Source: Sphingomonas echinoides
GTDB lineage: Bacteria > Pseudomonadota > Alphaproteobacteria > Sphingomonadales > Sphingomonadaceae
Assembly (NCBI RefSeq): GCF_029623395.1
Contig: NZ_JAPYKK010000020.1
Location: 1 to 64,000, forward strand
Length of the DNA stretch: 64,000 nucleotides
Direction: 5' to 3'
Shown: one piece after another, positions 53,268 through 62,641 of the stretch
How positions within the stretch are numbered: position 1 is the first letter of the stretch
How the letters are laid out: every line of letters begins with the position of its first letter
The notes under the pieces: generated by a model
The model's input: the letters and a program-made list of their open reading frames with translations, nothing else
The model's database searches: none
Told to the model about the DNA's origin: nothing
Made by a program: the position numbers and the translations under genes

Positions 53268-56200
53268 CACTTCGCCCCCCCGAAGATCGTGCGACCCGCG
53301 CGCCCGAGCGACCATTGGTCGAACTTGAGCCGCGCGGTGACATAGGCACCCGAGCGGGTGTAGCGATCCGCCTCGAAATCGCGGTCGCGATAGCCGGTGA
53401 TGTTGTAGCCGACCGAAACCCACACGTTCTTGGCAGGGGATACGCCCGCGGACGGCCCGCCGCTGAACGCGATGCTACCGCGATCCCAGGCGTGCTGGAC
53501 CGAACCCTGCACCCCGATGTCGAAGCGGCGGCCCAGGTCGCGGCGCAGATCGAACCCGATCACGTCGATATAGCCGGTGTAATCGTCCTCGCCGAACGCG
53601 CCCCGCACCCATTTCGCGCCATAATAGACCGTTGCCTCGAACCCATGGCCCGCGCCTTCCGGCCCGGTGCGATAGTTGACCGCGACGTTGTTGATCAGCC
53701 GCAGCGTCGACTGGAAGCCGCCGCCGAAGGCGGGCACGCCGATCACGTTGGTGCCGGTGATCCCGGCATCGGCATGTTCGTTGCGGACCTGCAGCCGCTC
53801 GAGCAGCGACCAGCGGCTGTCCTGCGGGCGCAGCGCGAGCGCAAGGTCGGCGGTGCCGAAGGCGGCGCGCGCGCCGCGCGTGTCGGTCAGGTCCGAATAG
53901 CGCACGCTCGCCGCCAGCGTCCGGCCCTGGCCGAGCGAGCGCAGCGCGTCGGTGTTGATCGTCCAGCGGTTGCTCTGGTCAGACCGGCGATATTCGACAC
54001 GGCCGTTCCACGACCAGCGTTCGGCACGATAGCCCGCCCCGAGCGTCGCCGCGACATAGTCGCCGTCATTGCCGTACTGCCCCGCGATCGGCGTGTTGGC
54101 GGTGCTCGCGAAGGCGTTGACCAGCGCGCCGGTCGGCACCCGCCCGCGCAGCGTGCTGTTGGCGTCGAGCGTCAGGTCCATGGTCCAGCGCTTGCCGAGC
54201 TTGATCGATTGGTTGAGGCCATATTGCGCATAGGTCCGCTGGCCGTTCTCGCCGCCGGTCGACGCGGTGTTGCCGACCGGCAGCTCCGCCTGGCTTGCGG
54301 CCTGCTGGTTGAGCGTGCTCATCAGCTTGGCGCCCGACCAGGGGGCGACGTCGAACCCGACGCGTGCGGTGTTGGCGGTGAAATCACGCCCCTGCGAAAT
54401 CTCGTAGCCGGCGAGCAGGCGGATGCCCTCGCGCACCCGCAACGCGGCGGTGAGTTGCTGGCGGAGCGGGAAGTCGACGCTCTCCTTGTCGCCACCCGGC
54501 GCGATCTGCGCCTGCGCGCCGATCACCAGCTTGCCGCCGAACAGGTCCTGCGTCCCGCCGAGCGTCAGCAGCCGCGAATGCCGCGCTTGCCCGTCGATCC
54601 CGCGATCGTCGGCATAGGTCCCGCCGATGAACAGCGTCCCGTGCGTCCGGCGATATTCGAGCCGGGTCTCGGCGGCGGTGCGCGCGCCGGGGGTGTCGAG
54701 CTGCGTCGCGTTCCACGCCGTCAGCGTCAGCGCGAGCTTGTCGGCAAGCGCGACGCGCCCGTCGATCCCGAACTTGCGCGTCCCCGCCTCGACCACGTTC
54801 TGCTGGCCGAGCCCGAAGCTCCGGTCCTGGCTGCGGCCATAGACGAGCACGTCGGCGCGCCGGACGTGAACTTCGCCCTCGGCCAGCCACGCACGCCCGG
54901 ATCCGATGCCCAGCCGCCCGCCGGTCGCGATTTCGCCGCGGATCTCGGTGTTGGCGGTCGGCTTGGCCTTGAGGTCGATCCCGGCGACGGTCGCGTTGCC
55001 CGCACTCTCGTCGCGCAGCAGGCTCGCGCCGATCTGCGCGCGCCCCTTCGCCAGCCGGATCGCGGCGCGCCCGCCCGCCGCAAGCTGGCGCGTGCGGCCT
55101 TCGGTTTCGTAATCCACGACGATGAACACCGGGTTGTTCGCGCCGTCGCGGCCCAGCACGGGCTCGCGGAAGCGGATCGTGCCTGCGCTCGCGTCGATGT
55201 CGTAATCGATGTGGCGAGTCAGCGTCTTGGCCGACAGGATCAGCTCGGGCCGGATCCGGTCGCGCGTCTCGATCCGCAGCTTGTCGCTGTTGGGGACGAT
55301 GTCGCGGCCCGACAGGCGATACGGGCCGGAGAGGCCGTTGCCCTGGATCTCGTCGCGCGCATACAGCTGGTCGGTGTTCGCCGCGAACGCGCTGAACAGG
55401 ATGCGATTGCCCTGATATTCGGCCTTCACGCCGTTGAGCGTGCGGCTGTAGCGGGTGAGCTGCGTGTCGGTCAGCCCGGTCTCGAAATCGCCGAGCATGG
55501 CGTACAGGTTGCGGCGTTCGAGCCGCAGGTACAGCTTGCGCTGGGTCGCGGCGTCATAGCCCTGCTGCGAGCCGTCGCCATAGACGGTGTAATAGCGATC
55601 CGGGTCGATCGTGCCGAGCAGCCCACGGCTCCGGTCGATCTTGCGGTCGCTGTCATAAGCGATCGTCGCGAGCCACGAGCCTTTGATCCGGCCCTTGGCG
55701 TAGAAGGCGAGCTGCCCGTCGGTGACGACCCCGCCGCGCATCCCGCGTGGGAGCATGCGGCTGTGCGCCTTGAGCGTATCGTAGCCGAGCGTCCCCGCGC
55801 CGAAGCCGACCACCATCCAGTCGCGTGCCACGCCCGACAGCCAGGCGCGGATGTCGCTGGTGTGGACCTGCTCCTTCTCCGCCAGCGCGACCGACACATG
55901 CACCGCGCCAGCCTGCGTCGTCGGTTCGAGCGCGATGAACGCGAGGCCGTCGTCGCCGGTGACGCGCGCGGTCGCGGCGGCGCGGCCACGGCTTTCGAGC
56001 GGGCGCTGCTGCGCCAGGTCGGCGTCGAGCGCGGCGATGTAGGGCTGGTCGACGGTGAAGGGGACGACGGTCCCGTCGCGGACCGGGCGGCCGTCGCGAT
56101 CGGTCACCCGCACCGCGATCAGCGGCCGCGTCAGCCCGTCCGCGACGAGCCGGCTCTGCGCGGCGGCATAGGTCGCGCGGACGGCGGCGGTCGACGAATG

Positions 56201-58291
56201 GACCGTGCGTTCCAGCGTGGTGACGAGCCGCCCCGAGTCGTCGAGCACGCGCGCGACGATCCGGTTGTCGCCGTCCTTGAGCCCGAGCCCCGACCAGCGC
56301 GACACCGCGAAGGTCTTGTCCGGGCTGGTGTCGGTGGTGTCGAAATTGAGCACGTCGGCCAGCGTCCCGTTGACGCTCAGCGCCACCCGCTGGCCGGGAA
56401 GATGCTTGATCGCGACCCGCGTCACCGGTGCGCGCGGGTTGGTGTCGGCGGTCGGGAACAGGATCTCGGTCCCCGCCGCTTGCCCGGTCAGCCAGTCGCG
56501 GTCACCCGCCGCCACGCTGTCGCTCGCCACCGTGATCGGCAGGGCATTGGCGGCGGCGGCCTTCACGCCGGTCAGGCGGAGCTGGAAATCGACGCGCTTG
56601 AGCAGCCCACCTTCGGCCTCGACGAAGCGCGAGATCGCGCTGCCGGCGGTGCGCGTGTCGCTGTCGCAGGCGACCGGCTCGTGCGAGGCGGGGAGGCTGT
56701 TGGTGTCGAGCTGGACGACATGCCGGCCCGGGCGGATGCCCTCGACGTGATAATAGCCGTCCTTGTCGGTGACGACGAAGGTCCCGTCCTCGAGCACCAG
56801 CCGGATTCCCCGAATACCGACGCGCCCGCTGTCGGGATCGCCGCAGCCGCCTTCGGTCACGCGGCCGATCAGCGTGAAGCCGCTGGTGAACAGCAACGGC
56901 GTGATCCGCACCGATGCCGCCGCCTCGTTGCTGGTCGCGCCCGCGCTGCCCGCCGCAAGGACGCGGTTGAGCGCCTCGCCGGTCGGCGCGCCCGGCGCGA
57001 TCGACACGACGTAACGAATGTCGACGCGCTGCCCGACCGGGATCGGCGGGATCGCGAAATCGAGCGTGCGCCCGTCCGCACCGGGCACGGCCTCGCTCGC
57101 GCCACGCGTCGATCCGCGCTCATAGCGCAGGCCGGCGGGCAGGATGTCGGTCAGATGAACGTTGCGCGCGGTGTCGGTGCCGCGGTTGGTCACGCTCACC
57201 AGATATTGCACGAAATCCCCCGGCGACGCCTCGCGCACCGATGCGGTCTTGGCGAGCAACAGCGCGCTCGGCCCGGCGCGATCGAGCGGAATGTCCGAAT
57301 AGAAGGGGTTGGGGGTGTCGATCTTGAAGCGTTTGCCGAAGGACGCGTCGTTCAGGATGAACGGCAGCCCCTTGGGGTCGCGCAAGGCGGTGAGGTCGGT
57401 CAGCGACCGCGTGGTCGGCGCCGTATAGACCCCGGGCGGGACGATCCGCAGGTGATAGACGCCGGGCGCGACAAGCGGGAAACGGTAATTCCCCTGCGGG
57501 AAATCGTAGAGACGACCGCTCGCATCGGTCGCCTGCGCACCGCTGATGACGGTCGCCGGGTAGCGGCTGACGCCATCGTCGCCGAACACCATCGCGAGCT
57601 GGTCGTTGTCGTCGAGCAGCGACACCGTCGCGCCGTCGATCAGCGCGCCGGTGGCCGAATCGAACACATAGCCCGCCGGATCGACCAGGACCGACGCGCT
57701 CGACGCGAGGCTGAAGTCGTCTTCGGTGAACGACAGCGTGAAATTGACACCGCGCCCGCGGGTCACGTCGCATGGCGCGAGTTCGGGCGAGCCGCCGCCG
57801 CTTTCGGGAACACCACCCGCGAACACACCGGTGTCGACGTCCGTTTCGAGCAGGTCGATTTCGCCCGTCGTGGTCGACGTGGTCACGGTGATGTGCGAGG
57901 TTTCGCGCACCTTGGGGTCGCGATTGCCGCCGACGTTGTCGAGCACCAGGATGAGCGGTGACGTGATGTCGATCGCGGCCACCTTCGGCGCCGCGGCCAG
58001 CGTCGCAACGTCGATCGGCGCGGGCGTGAATTTTCGCGGTGACGTTTCGCACTTCAGCCCGGTCAACTGATACCCGATGGGCAACAGGCGGAAACTGAGC
58101 GTCGTCGGACGCTTGATGCGCGTCACGTCGAGCGCGACCGTATTCGAGGAAATCGTTTGTCGGCCGCTCGAGGCATCGAAGCCGAGCGTCGCCGTATTGG
58201 CAATGCGCGTCACATCGGCCGCTGTCCCGGGGACGGCGGCGGCAAGCCCTGCAAGGGCGCCAAGGTGCGCGATATGCCTGAATCTGGACAT
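53267..58291 (-). CDS. Giant outer membrane protein: DUF11 and Ig-like domains plus C-terminal beta-barrel
   Basis: The 1674-residue protein has a signal peptide (1-25) and an N-terminal module (TRIANTATLGFDASSGRQ, then SSNTVALDV). A DUF11 domain follows at about 343-455 (LLLAKTASVREASPGDFVQY, HLTDILPAGLRYERG). A carboxypeptidase-regulatory-like Ig domain lies at about 472-545 (RVTEGG, VTDKDGYYHVEGIRPGRHVV). From about residue 825 to the end there are regular amphipathic strands typical of an outer membrane barrel, ending YVTARLKFDQWSLG. The conserved block LTRHIDYDIDASAGTIRFRE lies at the start of the barrel part. It may anchor, export or display the small DUF11 proteins encoded with it. I do not know a characterised homologue. 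Confidence 0.78.
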   Translation of the reverse strand: MSRFRHIAHLGALAGLAAAVPGTAADVTRIANTATLGFDASSGRQTISSNTVALDVTRIKRPTTLSFRLLPIGYQLTGLKCETSPRKFTPAPIDVATLAAAPKVAAIDITSPLILVLDNVGGNRDPKVRETSHITVTTSTTTGEIDLLETDVDTGVFAGGVPESGGGSPELAPCDVTRGRGVNFTLSFTEDDFSLASSASVLVDPAGYVFDSATGALIDGATVSLLDDNDQLAMVFGDDGVSRYPATVISGAQATDASGRLYDFPQGNYRFPLVAPGVYHLRIVPPGVYTAPTTRSLTDLTALRDPKGLPFILNDASFGKRFKIDTPNPFYSDIPLDRAGPSALLLAKTASVREASPGDFVQYLVSVTNRGTDTARNVHLTDILPAGLRYERGSTRGASEAVPGADGRTLDFAIPPIPVGQRVDIRYVVSIAPGAPTGEALNRVLAAGSAGATSNEAAASVRITPLLFTSGFTLIGRVTEGGCGDPDSGRVGIRGIRLVLEDGTFVVTDKDGYYHVEGIRPGRHVVQLDTNSLPASHEPVACDSDTRTAGSAISRFVEAEGGLLKRVDFQLRLTGVKAAAANALPITVASDSVAAGDRDWLTGQAAGTEILFPTADTNPRAPVTRVAIKHLPGQRVALSVNGTLADVLNFDTTDTSPDKTFAVSRWSGLGLKDGDNRIVARVLDDSGRLVTTLERTVHSSTAAVRATYAAAQSRLVADGLTRPLIAVRVTDRDGRPVRDGTVVPFTVDQPYIAALDADLAQQRPLESRGRAAATARVTGDDGLAFIALEPTTQAGAVHVSVALAEKEQVHTSDIRAWLSGVARDWMVVGFGAGTLGYDTLKAHSRMLPRGMRGGVVTDGQLAFYAKGRIKGSWLATIAYDSDRKIDRSRGLLGTIDPDRYYTVYGDGSQQGYDAATQRKLYLRLERRNLYAMLGDFETGLTDTQLTRYSRTLNGVKAEYQGNRILFSAFAANTDQLYARDEIQGNGLSGPYRLSGRDIVPNSDKLRIETRDRIRPELILSAKTLTRHIDYDIDASAGTIRFREPVLGRDGANNPVFIVVDYETEGRTRQLAAGGRAAIRLAKGRAQIGASLLRDESAGNATVAGIDLKAKPTANTEIRGEIATGGRLGIGSGRAWLAEGEVHVRRADVLVYGRSQDRSFGLGQQNVVEAGTRKFGIDGRVALADKLALTLTAWNATQLDTPGARTAAETRLEYRRTHGTLFIGGTYADDRGIDGQARHSRLLTLGGTQDLFGGKLVIGAQAQIAPGGDKESVDFPLRQQLTAALRVREGIRLLAGYEISQGRDFTANTARVGFDVAPWSGAKLMSTLNQQAASQAELPVGNTASTGGENGQRTYAQYGLNQSIKLGKRWTMDLTLDANSTLRGRVPTGALVNAFASTANTPIAGQYGNDGDYVAATLGAGYRAERWSWNGRVEYRRSDQSNRWTINTDALRSLGQGRTLAASVRYSDLTDTRGARAAFGTADLALALRPQDSRWSLLERLQVRNEHADAGITGTNVIGVPAFGGGFQSTLRLINNVAVNYRTGPEGAGHGFEATVYYGAKWVRGAFGEDDYTGYIDVIGFDLRRDLGRRFDIGVQGSVQHAWDRGSIAFSGGPSAGVSPAKNVWVSVGYNITGYRDRDFEADRYTRSGAYVTARLKFDQWSLGRAGRTIFGGAK

Positions 58292-58366
58292 GGCGGGGCG
58301 TTCCCCGGCGCGCGGGTTTCGCGCGCCGGAGGGACGTTTCTCCTGTAGTATTGAGCGCGAGGGCGG

Positions 58367-59482
58367 CTAGTTGATCGTCACCTTGAACGCGACCGCGACG
58401 GTACCGCCTCCGCCGACGTTCCCGACGATCGCGTTGACGTTGCGGTTGGTGCTGTTGAACGAGGCGGTGACGCCGTCGGTCTCGGCCGCATCGTCCGCAT
58501 CGTCATCCTCGGTCGACCCGAGCGACACGCAGGTGCCGCCTGGCGTACCGATCGTGATCGATCCCGGAACATAAGTGGTATTGGCGGGGACGATGTCGTT
58601 GAGCTGGACGCCGTTGGCCGACGCCGTCAGCGTGGCGTTGCGGACGAACAGGCAATATTGCACCAGCGCCCCCGGCAGCGCCTTGGGGTTGAGCGTACTG
58701 ACCCCGTCCGACAGGACCAGCGCGGACTTGGTCACCGTCAGCGCGACGTTGCGCGTCCCGATTTCATACGAGGCATAGGCGCGTCCCTCGCCGTTGCGCG
58801 GAAGATCGACGCCGATCCCGTCATTGTCGTCGTCGGCGAAGACGATGTCGACGGTGGCGTCGCTGTTGAGCACGGTCGGCACCAGCAGATCGCCGCGGGT
58901 ATTCGCCAGGCCACCGGCCGCCGCGATCACCTGCAGGTTGACGTTGGCCTGGCTGAGCGTTCCGGACGCAGGCACGTTGCCGACGATGAACACCGCGACC
59001 GACGCATCCGGCGCGAGCTCGTCGACATAGGTCTTGGTATCGACCCCGGCATCATACACGCCGTTGTTGTTCGAATCGACGAACACCCGCAGGCTGCTCA
59101 TGTCGAAATCGTCGATCCCGGTGACCAGCCCGTCGGCGATCAACGACTGACCCGGATCGAGGTAGAAATCCTGGATGCCGTTGGTCGTGTTGGTCACCTT
59201 GAACTTGGTGACCGCATCCACCTGCCCCAGGTTCACCTGCGTCTTCGTCCCGCCCTGGTCCGCGATGACGGTGAAGTTGACCTTGCGATCGACCACGAAG
59301 GTGGCGGTGGTCGAGTTGGTCGTCTGCGCGGTGCCGTTGACGGTGTAGGTCACCGACGCGGTATTGCTGATGCTCGTGCCGGCCGTCGTATTCTGCGCCG
59401 CAGTCTGCGCGTGCGCGGTCCCGACGGTGGCGACCGCGGCCGACCCCGTCAGCAGCAAGGTTCGAACCCTGTTTCGAAACAT
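58367..59482 (-). CDS. Secreted DUF11-type protein C
   Basis: The 371-residue protein has a signal peptide ending AHAQ, then the module TSISNTASVTYTVNGTAQ and TNSTTATFVVDRKV. A middle domain contains calcium-loop-like repeats (DSNNNGVYDAGVD, DDDNDGIGVD). A C-terminal DUF11 domain (LTVTKSALVLSDGVST, NPKALPGALVQYCLFVRN) ends in the strand VAVAFKVTIN. The start at 59482 follows GGGAG. It lies 75 bases before the giant barrel gene. It is probably exported to the surface; the function is unknown. Confidence 0.8.
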   Translation of the reverse strand: MFRNRVRTLLLTGSAAVATVGTAHAQTAAQNTTAGTSISNTASVTYTVNGTAQTTNSTTATFVVDRKVNFTVIADQGGTKTQVNLGQVDAVTKFKVTNTTNGIQDFYLDPGQSLIADGLVTGIDDFDMSSLRVFVDSNNNGVYDAGVDTKTYVDELAPDASVAVFIVGNVPASGTLSQANVNLQVIAAAGGLANTRGDLLVPTVLNSDATVDIVFADDDNDGIGVDLPRNGEGRAYASYEIGTRNVALTVTKSALVLSDGVSTLNPKALPGALVQYCLFVRNATLTASANGVQLNDIVPANTTYVPGSITIGTPGGTCVSLGSTEDDDADDAAETDGVTASFNSTNRNVNAIVGNVGGGGTVAVAFKVTIN

Positions 59483-59533
59483 GTTGTATACTCCCTGTTA
59501 CACGGTGTTTTTATTGGACGGTAGTGTGGTGGA

Positions 59534-60022
59534 TCATCGCAGGACGGCGTCGAAGGCGAGTTGGCCCTGCGCGCCGGCCGTGATCGGACGCTCGAGCCGC
59601 CACCGGACGTGGGTGACATCGTCGGGGGTCGCGGCGCGCGTCGTGCCGTTGGCGGCGGCGACGCGTAGGCTCGCGAGCGGCCCAAAGGTCTTGCCGTCGA
59701 CCGAAAGATCGGGCGCGGCGGAAGTGGCGGCGGGCGCGCGATAGGCGATGCCCTTGGGGACCGGGTTGTCGAGCACGACATTCCCGATCGGCTGCGCGCC
59801 GGTGTTGCGGTACGCGAGCACGAAGGTGACGCGGTCGCCCGGAACGATCCGACGCGCCGGCACCAGCGCGACCCGCACCGTGCCGTCCGCCGCGCGAGTC
59901 TTCTGTTCGGTCAGCACCTTGGCTTCGACCTGCAACGGGCCTGCCGCGAACGCGGGGGCAGCGCACAGCATCGCCGCGAGCGGTATCGCGATCGGCGCGA
60001 TCGTACGGATTGGGTTGGGCAT
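59534..60022 (-). CDS. Secreted DUF11-type protein B
   Basis: The 162-residue protein has a signal peptide (MLCAAPAFAAG) and one DUF11-like domain: RRIVPGDRVTFVLAYRNTG, NVVLDNPVPKGIAYRAPAA, and the last strand GQLAFDAVLR. The ATG at 60022 follows a strong GAGGAG; a GTG at 60037 that overlaps the preceding stop is an alternative. It is the second gene of the operon. Confidence 0.78.
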   Translation of the reverse strand: MPNPIRTIAPIAIPLAAMLCAAPAFAAGPLQVEAKVLTEQKTRAADGTVRVALVPARRIVPGDRVTFVLAYRNTGAQPIGNVVLDNPVPKGIAYRAPAATSAAPDLSVDGKTFGPLASLRVAAANGTTRAATPDDVTHVRWRLERPITAGAQGQLAFDAVLR

Positions 60023-60033
60023 CGACTTGCTCC

Positions 60034-61014
60034 TCACTGGATTTTCACACTGAACTGGATGTCGCGGCTCGCCGCCGCGGGCACGTCGCCGAGCGCGACG
60101 CGGATCGCGCTGGCGCTTGCACTCCCCGCGTCGCCGTCGCTCGCGTCGGACAGGCTGACGGTGTCGAGCTTGAGGCTGCCCGCGACGTACGTCGTGCCCG
60201 CCGGGATCGCGTCGTCGATCACCACGCCGCGGGTCGCGGTCGGGAAGCTCGCGAGCAACCGATAGGTCACGATCGCGCCCGGCACCGCGCGTGCACCGCC
60301 GTCGGGGGACAGCACGCTCTGCGACTTGGCGAGCATCGGCACGCCCGCCGTCGGGCCGAGCTGCGTCGTCGCGCTGGCGGTCGCGCTGGTCGCGCCGACG
60401 ACCGCGTCACCGCCCGCGTCGCCCGCGGCGGGATAGACCGTCCCCGGAGCACCGCTTCCGGTCCGCGCAGTGGCGGTCGCGGTGATCGTGGCGGCGGCGC
60501 CGACCTGCGCGCCATCGAGCAGGACGAAGATCCGCGTCTTCTGCCCCGGCGCGAGCGATACCGCAGTGCCCGGCGCGAGCGGCCGATCCGTCGCTGCGGT
60601 ATAGACCCCGTCCCCATCGCTATCGATGACGAGCCGGTCGACCGCCACGCCCGAAGATCCGCTGCCGAAAACGACGGTATAGTCTTCCTGCCCGTTACCC
60701 GTGTTGGTGACGACGAAGCCGACCGCAGCCGTCTCGCCGCCGCGCGTTTCCGCCGTCGCGCGGTCGGCGGCGATCGCGACGTCCAGGATCTCTGCGGTCG
60801 TGAGGGTAACGGTATTGGAACGCAGCGATTGCGGCGCGCCGCCGTCGGTCGTCGCGGTCAGCGTCGCGGTATTGGCAATCGCACTGCCGGCCTGCGTCGC
60901 GGCCAGCGCGGGCGTTGCAGCCAGGACGGCGGCGGCGGCGGCAGACGCGACAAAGCAACCCGGCGCGTACCGCCTGTTATTCCTGTCGCTGCCCTTCCCG
61001 AGTTGCACGTTCAT
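60034..61014 (-). CDS. Secreted DUF11-type protein A
   Basis: The 326-residue protein has a long signal peptide ending TPALAAT, followed by the module GSAIANTATLTATTDGG and LRSNTVTLTTAEI. A middle domain holds a calcium-loop-like DSDGDGVYTAATD. The C-terminal DUF11 part (PMLAKSQSVLSPDGGARA, VPGAIVTYRLL) ends DIQFSVKIQ. It is the first gene of the leftward surface-protein operon, with its promoter between 61015 and 61205. The layout closely parallels protein C. Confidence 0.8.
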   Translation of the reverse strand: MNVQLGKGSDRNNRRYAPGCFVASAAAAAVLAATPALAATQAGSAIANTATLTATTDGGAPQSLRSNTVTLTTAEILDVAIAADRATAETRGGETAAVGFVVTNTGNGQEDYTVVFGSGSSGVAVDRLVIDSDGDGVYTAATDRPLAPGTAVSLAPGQKTRIFVLLDGAQVGAAATITATATARTGSGAPGTVYPAAGDAGGDAVVGATSATASATTQLGPTAGVPMLAKSQSVLSPDGGARAVPGAIVTYRLLASFPTATRGVVIDDAIPAGTTYVAGSLKLDTVSLSDASDGDAGSASASAIRVALGDVPAAASRDIQFSVKIQ

Positions 61015-61205
61015 CGCCCACCGTTGCGCTAACGGCACTCAAGCTGGGCGAGGTTAATGCGATCCTACTTGCGGATGATGCGGCCGATGATCTGCGACCA
61101 AAGTCTAACGCCTGGAGAAGGTTTGCTATTCTTTTCGATCCCGGCGCCCGGTCGAAACGGGACGAAGCTTTCGTGCGGATGCGCGGTGTTGGTAAGGCGT
61201 CGTGC
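61015..61205. promoter_or_regulatory. Upstream region of the DUF11 surface-protein operon
   Basis: These 191 bases separate the Hpt gene (ending at 61206, transcribed leftward) from the first DUF11 gene. No gene is evident. The operon promoter should lie here unless it is read through from the Hpt gene. No specific motif is assigned. Confidence 0.4.
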
Positions 61206-61880
61206 TTAACGGGGGCGGTTAAGCGCGTGCAGCGCGACACGCGCGTCGCGCCTAGCGGAATCGCGCATCGTTTCGTCGCCTTCGGAGACGGCAAGCCAGC
61301 TTTGCCCGAGTCGGTGAAACCCCAGCGTTCCGGCAATCCCGGCGATCTGATGCGCGGTGGTGCGGTTGGTGCGATGGTCGAGCTCGGCAACCGCCTCACC
61401 GATCTGGGTATGGAAGGCCGCGACGATCGGGGCGATTTCGGCAGCACCAAAGGCAGCAGCAAGCCGCGTGATCCCATCGAGCCATCCGGCCGGGCTCCAA
61501 CCGGCAACCCTATCGGCGATTTCCGCGGCGCTGCACCGGGCCGGCAACACGGCATCGATCCCATTGTCCCGCAGCACCGTGTCGTCGAGGTCGGCAGCAG
61601 CGTACGCCAGAACAGGAACCGTGCCGATCGGGCCCGGCAGCGCGCGGATCTGTCGCGCCAGCAGCAGATGGTCGCGGGGACGCTCGTCCAGCATGACGAT
61701 GACGAGGTCTGGCACCGGCCGCACAGCCAGATCCGCGATCGCCGAGGCAATGGTCGAGCAGTCGGTCGCAAACCAATCTGCTACCACTTCTTGCAGGAAA
61801 TCCGTGGACCGGACCCTTTTACCGACGCCGGGAACAATAGTGCAGACCGGCCACTCAGCTTTATCAACTTCTTGCTTCAA
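61206..61880 (-). CDS. Histidine phosphotransfer (Hpt) protein with degenerate receiver-like domain
   Basis: The 224-residue protein has a receiver-like N-terminal half (DLVIVMLDERP, VPVLAYAA) that lacks the acidic pair, Thr/Ser and Lys of active receivers. An Hpt domain follows, with phospho-accepting His177 in TAHQIAGIAGTLGF. It could relay phosphate between the divergent histidine kinase and a regulator. It is transcribed toward the DUF11 operon and could be read into it. The Hpt assignment rests on the short motif and helical content. Confidence 0.72.
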   Translation of the reverse strand: MKQEVDKAEWPVCTIVPGVGKRVRSTDFLQEVVADWFATDCSTIASAIADLAVRPVPDLVIVMLDERPRDHLLLARQIRALPGPIGTVPVLAYAAADLDDTVLRDNGIDAVLPARCSAAEIADRVAGWSPAGWLDGITRLAAAFGAAEIAPIVAAFHTQIGEAVAELDHRTNRTTAHQIAGIAGTLGFHRLGQSWLAVSEGDETMRDSARRDARVALHALNRPR

Positions 61881-61975
61881 GACATTGATCTCGGTTTACG
61901 AAGTGCGTACCATCATTTACCCGTACCGAAAAGTTCACCCTCATACGAGGACTATCCCGGGAGATCTTACGCGCA
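61881..61975. promoter_or_regulatory. Divergent promoter region between Hpt and response regulator genes
   Basis: A 95-base, relatively AT-rich gap separates the leftward Hpt gene from the rightward regulator gene, so both promoters probably lie here. A purine-rich GGGAGA precedes the regulator start. Confidence 0.45.
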
Positions 61976-62641
61976 ATGGTGGCGGGGCATGTACTGATCG
62001 CGGACGATCATCCGTTGACACGCGAAGGCTTGATGCTCGCGGTCAAGCTCGCGGTTCCCGGTGTCATGATTGATACGGCCGGATCCATCGCAGAAGCTGG
62101 CCGCGTGATTGCGCAGCGCCGCAAGGGATACCGGCTCGTTTTACTTGACTTCATGCTTCCCGACTCGCGCGGCTTCTCGGGAATGCTGCAGTTGCAGCAT
62201 TTGCTGGGCGCGACGCCGATCGCGTTCGTTTCGTCGAACCGCGAGTCTTCGGTCATCGAAGCGGCACGGGCGCTCGGCGCGATCGGGTTCCTGTCGAAGA
62301 GCTGGCCGCTCGACCGGCTGACCGCCGCCCTGCGCGAGGTCGTCGCGGGGAAGCCGGTCTTTCCGGAAAAAGACCACGCCACCGGCGATCATGATGCCAG
62401 CCCCGCCCGACCCGCGCGCGATCTGATATCGACGCTGTCGGGCGCGCAATTGAAGGTGATGCTCGCGCTGGCGGACGGGCGGCTCAACAAACAGATCGCG
62501 GGGGACCTCGGCATCACCGAAGCGACCGTGAAAGCGCACATGTCGGCGATCTTTCGCAAGCTCGGCGTCACCAACCGCGCGCAGGCATTGCTCGCGATGC
62601 AGCCGTTGCTGGGGGCCGCCGCCGCGGCCGAGCCTCTATGA
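61976..62641 (+). CDS. NarL/FixJ family response regulator
   Basis: The 221-residue protein has a receiver domain (LIADDHPLTREGL, phospho-acceptor Asp58 in VLLDFMLPDSRG, Lys108 in GFLSKSW) and a LuxR-type HTH (about 155-215: LSGAQLKVMLALADGRLNKQ, TEATVKAHMSAIFRKLG). It overlaps the histidine kinase gene by four bases, so the two are a cognate pair. Its targets may include the neighbouring surface-protein operon; this is inference from location. Confidence 0.9.
   Translation: MVAGHVLIADDHPLTREGLMLAVKLAVPGVMIDTAGSIAEAGRVIAQRRKGYRLVLLDFMLPDSRGFSGMLQLQHLLGATPIAFVSSNRESSVIEAARALGAIGFLSKSWPLDRLTAALREVVAGKPVFPEKDHATGDHDASPARPARDLISTLSGAQLKVMLALADGRLNKQIAGDLGITEATVKAHMSAIFRKLGVTNRAQALLAMQPLLGAAAAAEPL

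Noticed and set aside
53207..57961. A 1584-codon open frame on the plus strand opposite the giant barrel gene
   Set aside because: It is a shadow of GC-rich codon use: the minus-strand frame has a signal peptide, recognisable domains and barrel strands, while the plus-strand translation is an Arg/Ala-rich sequence with no domain pattern.
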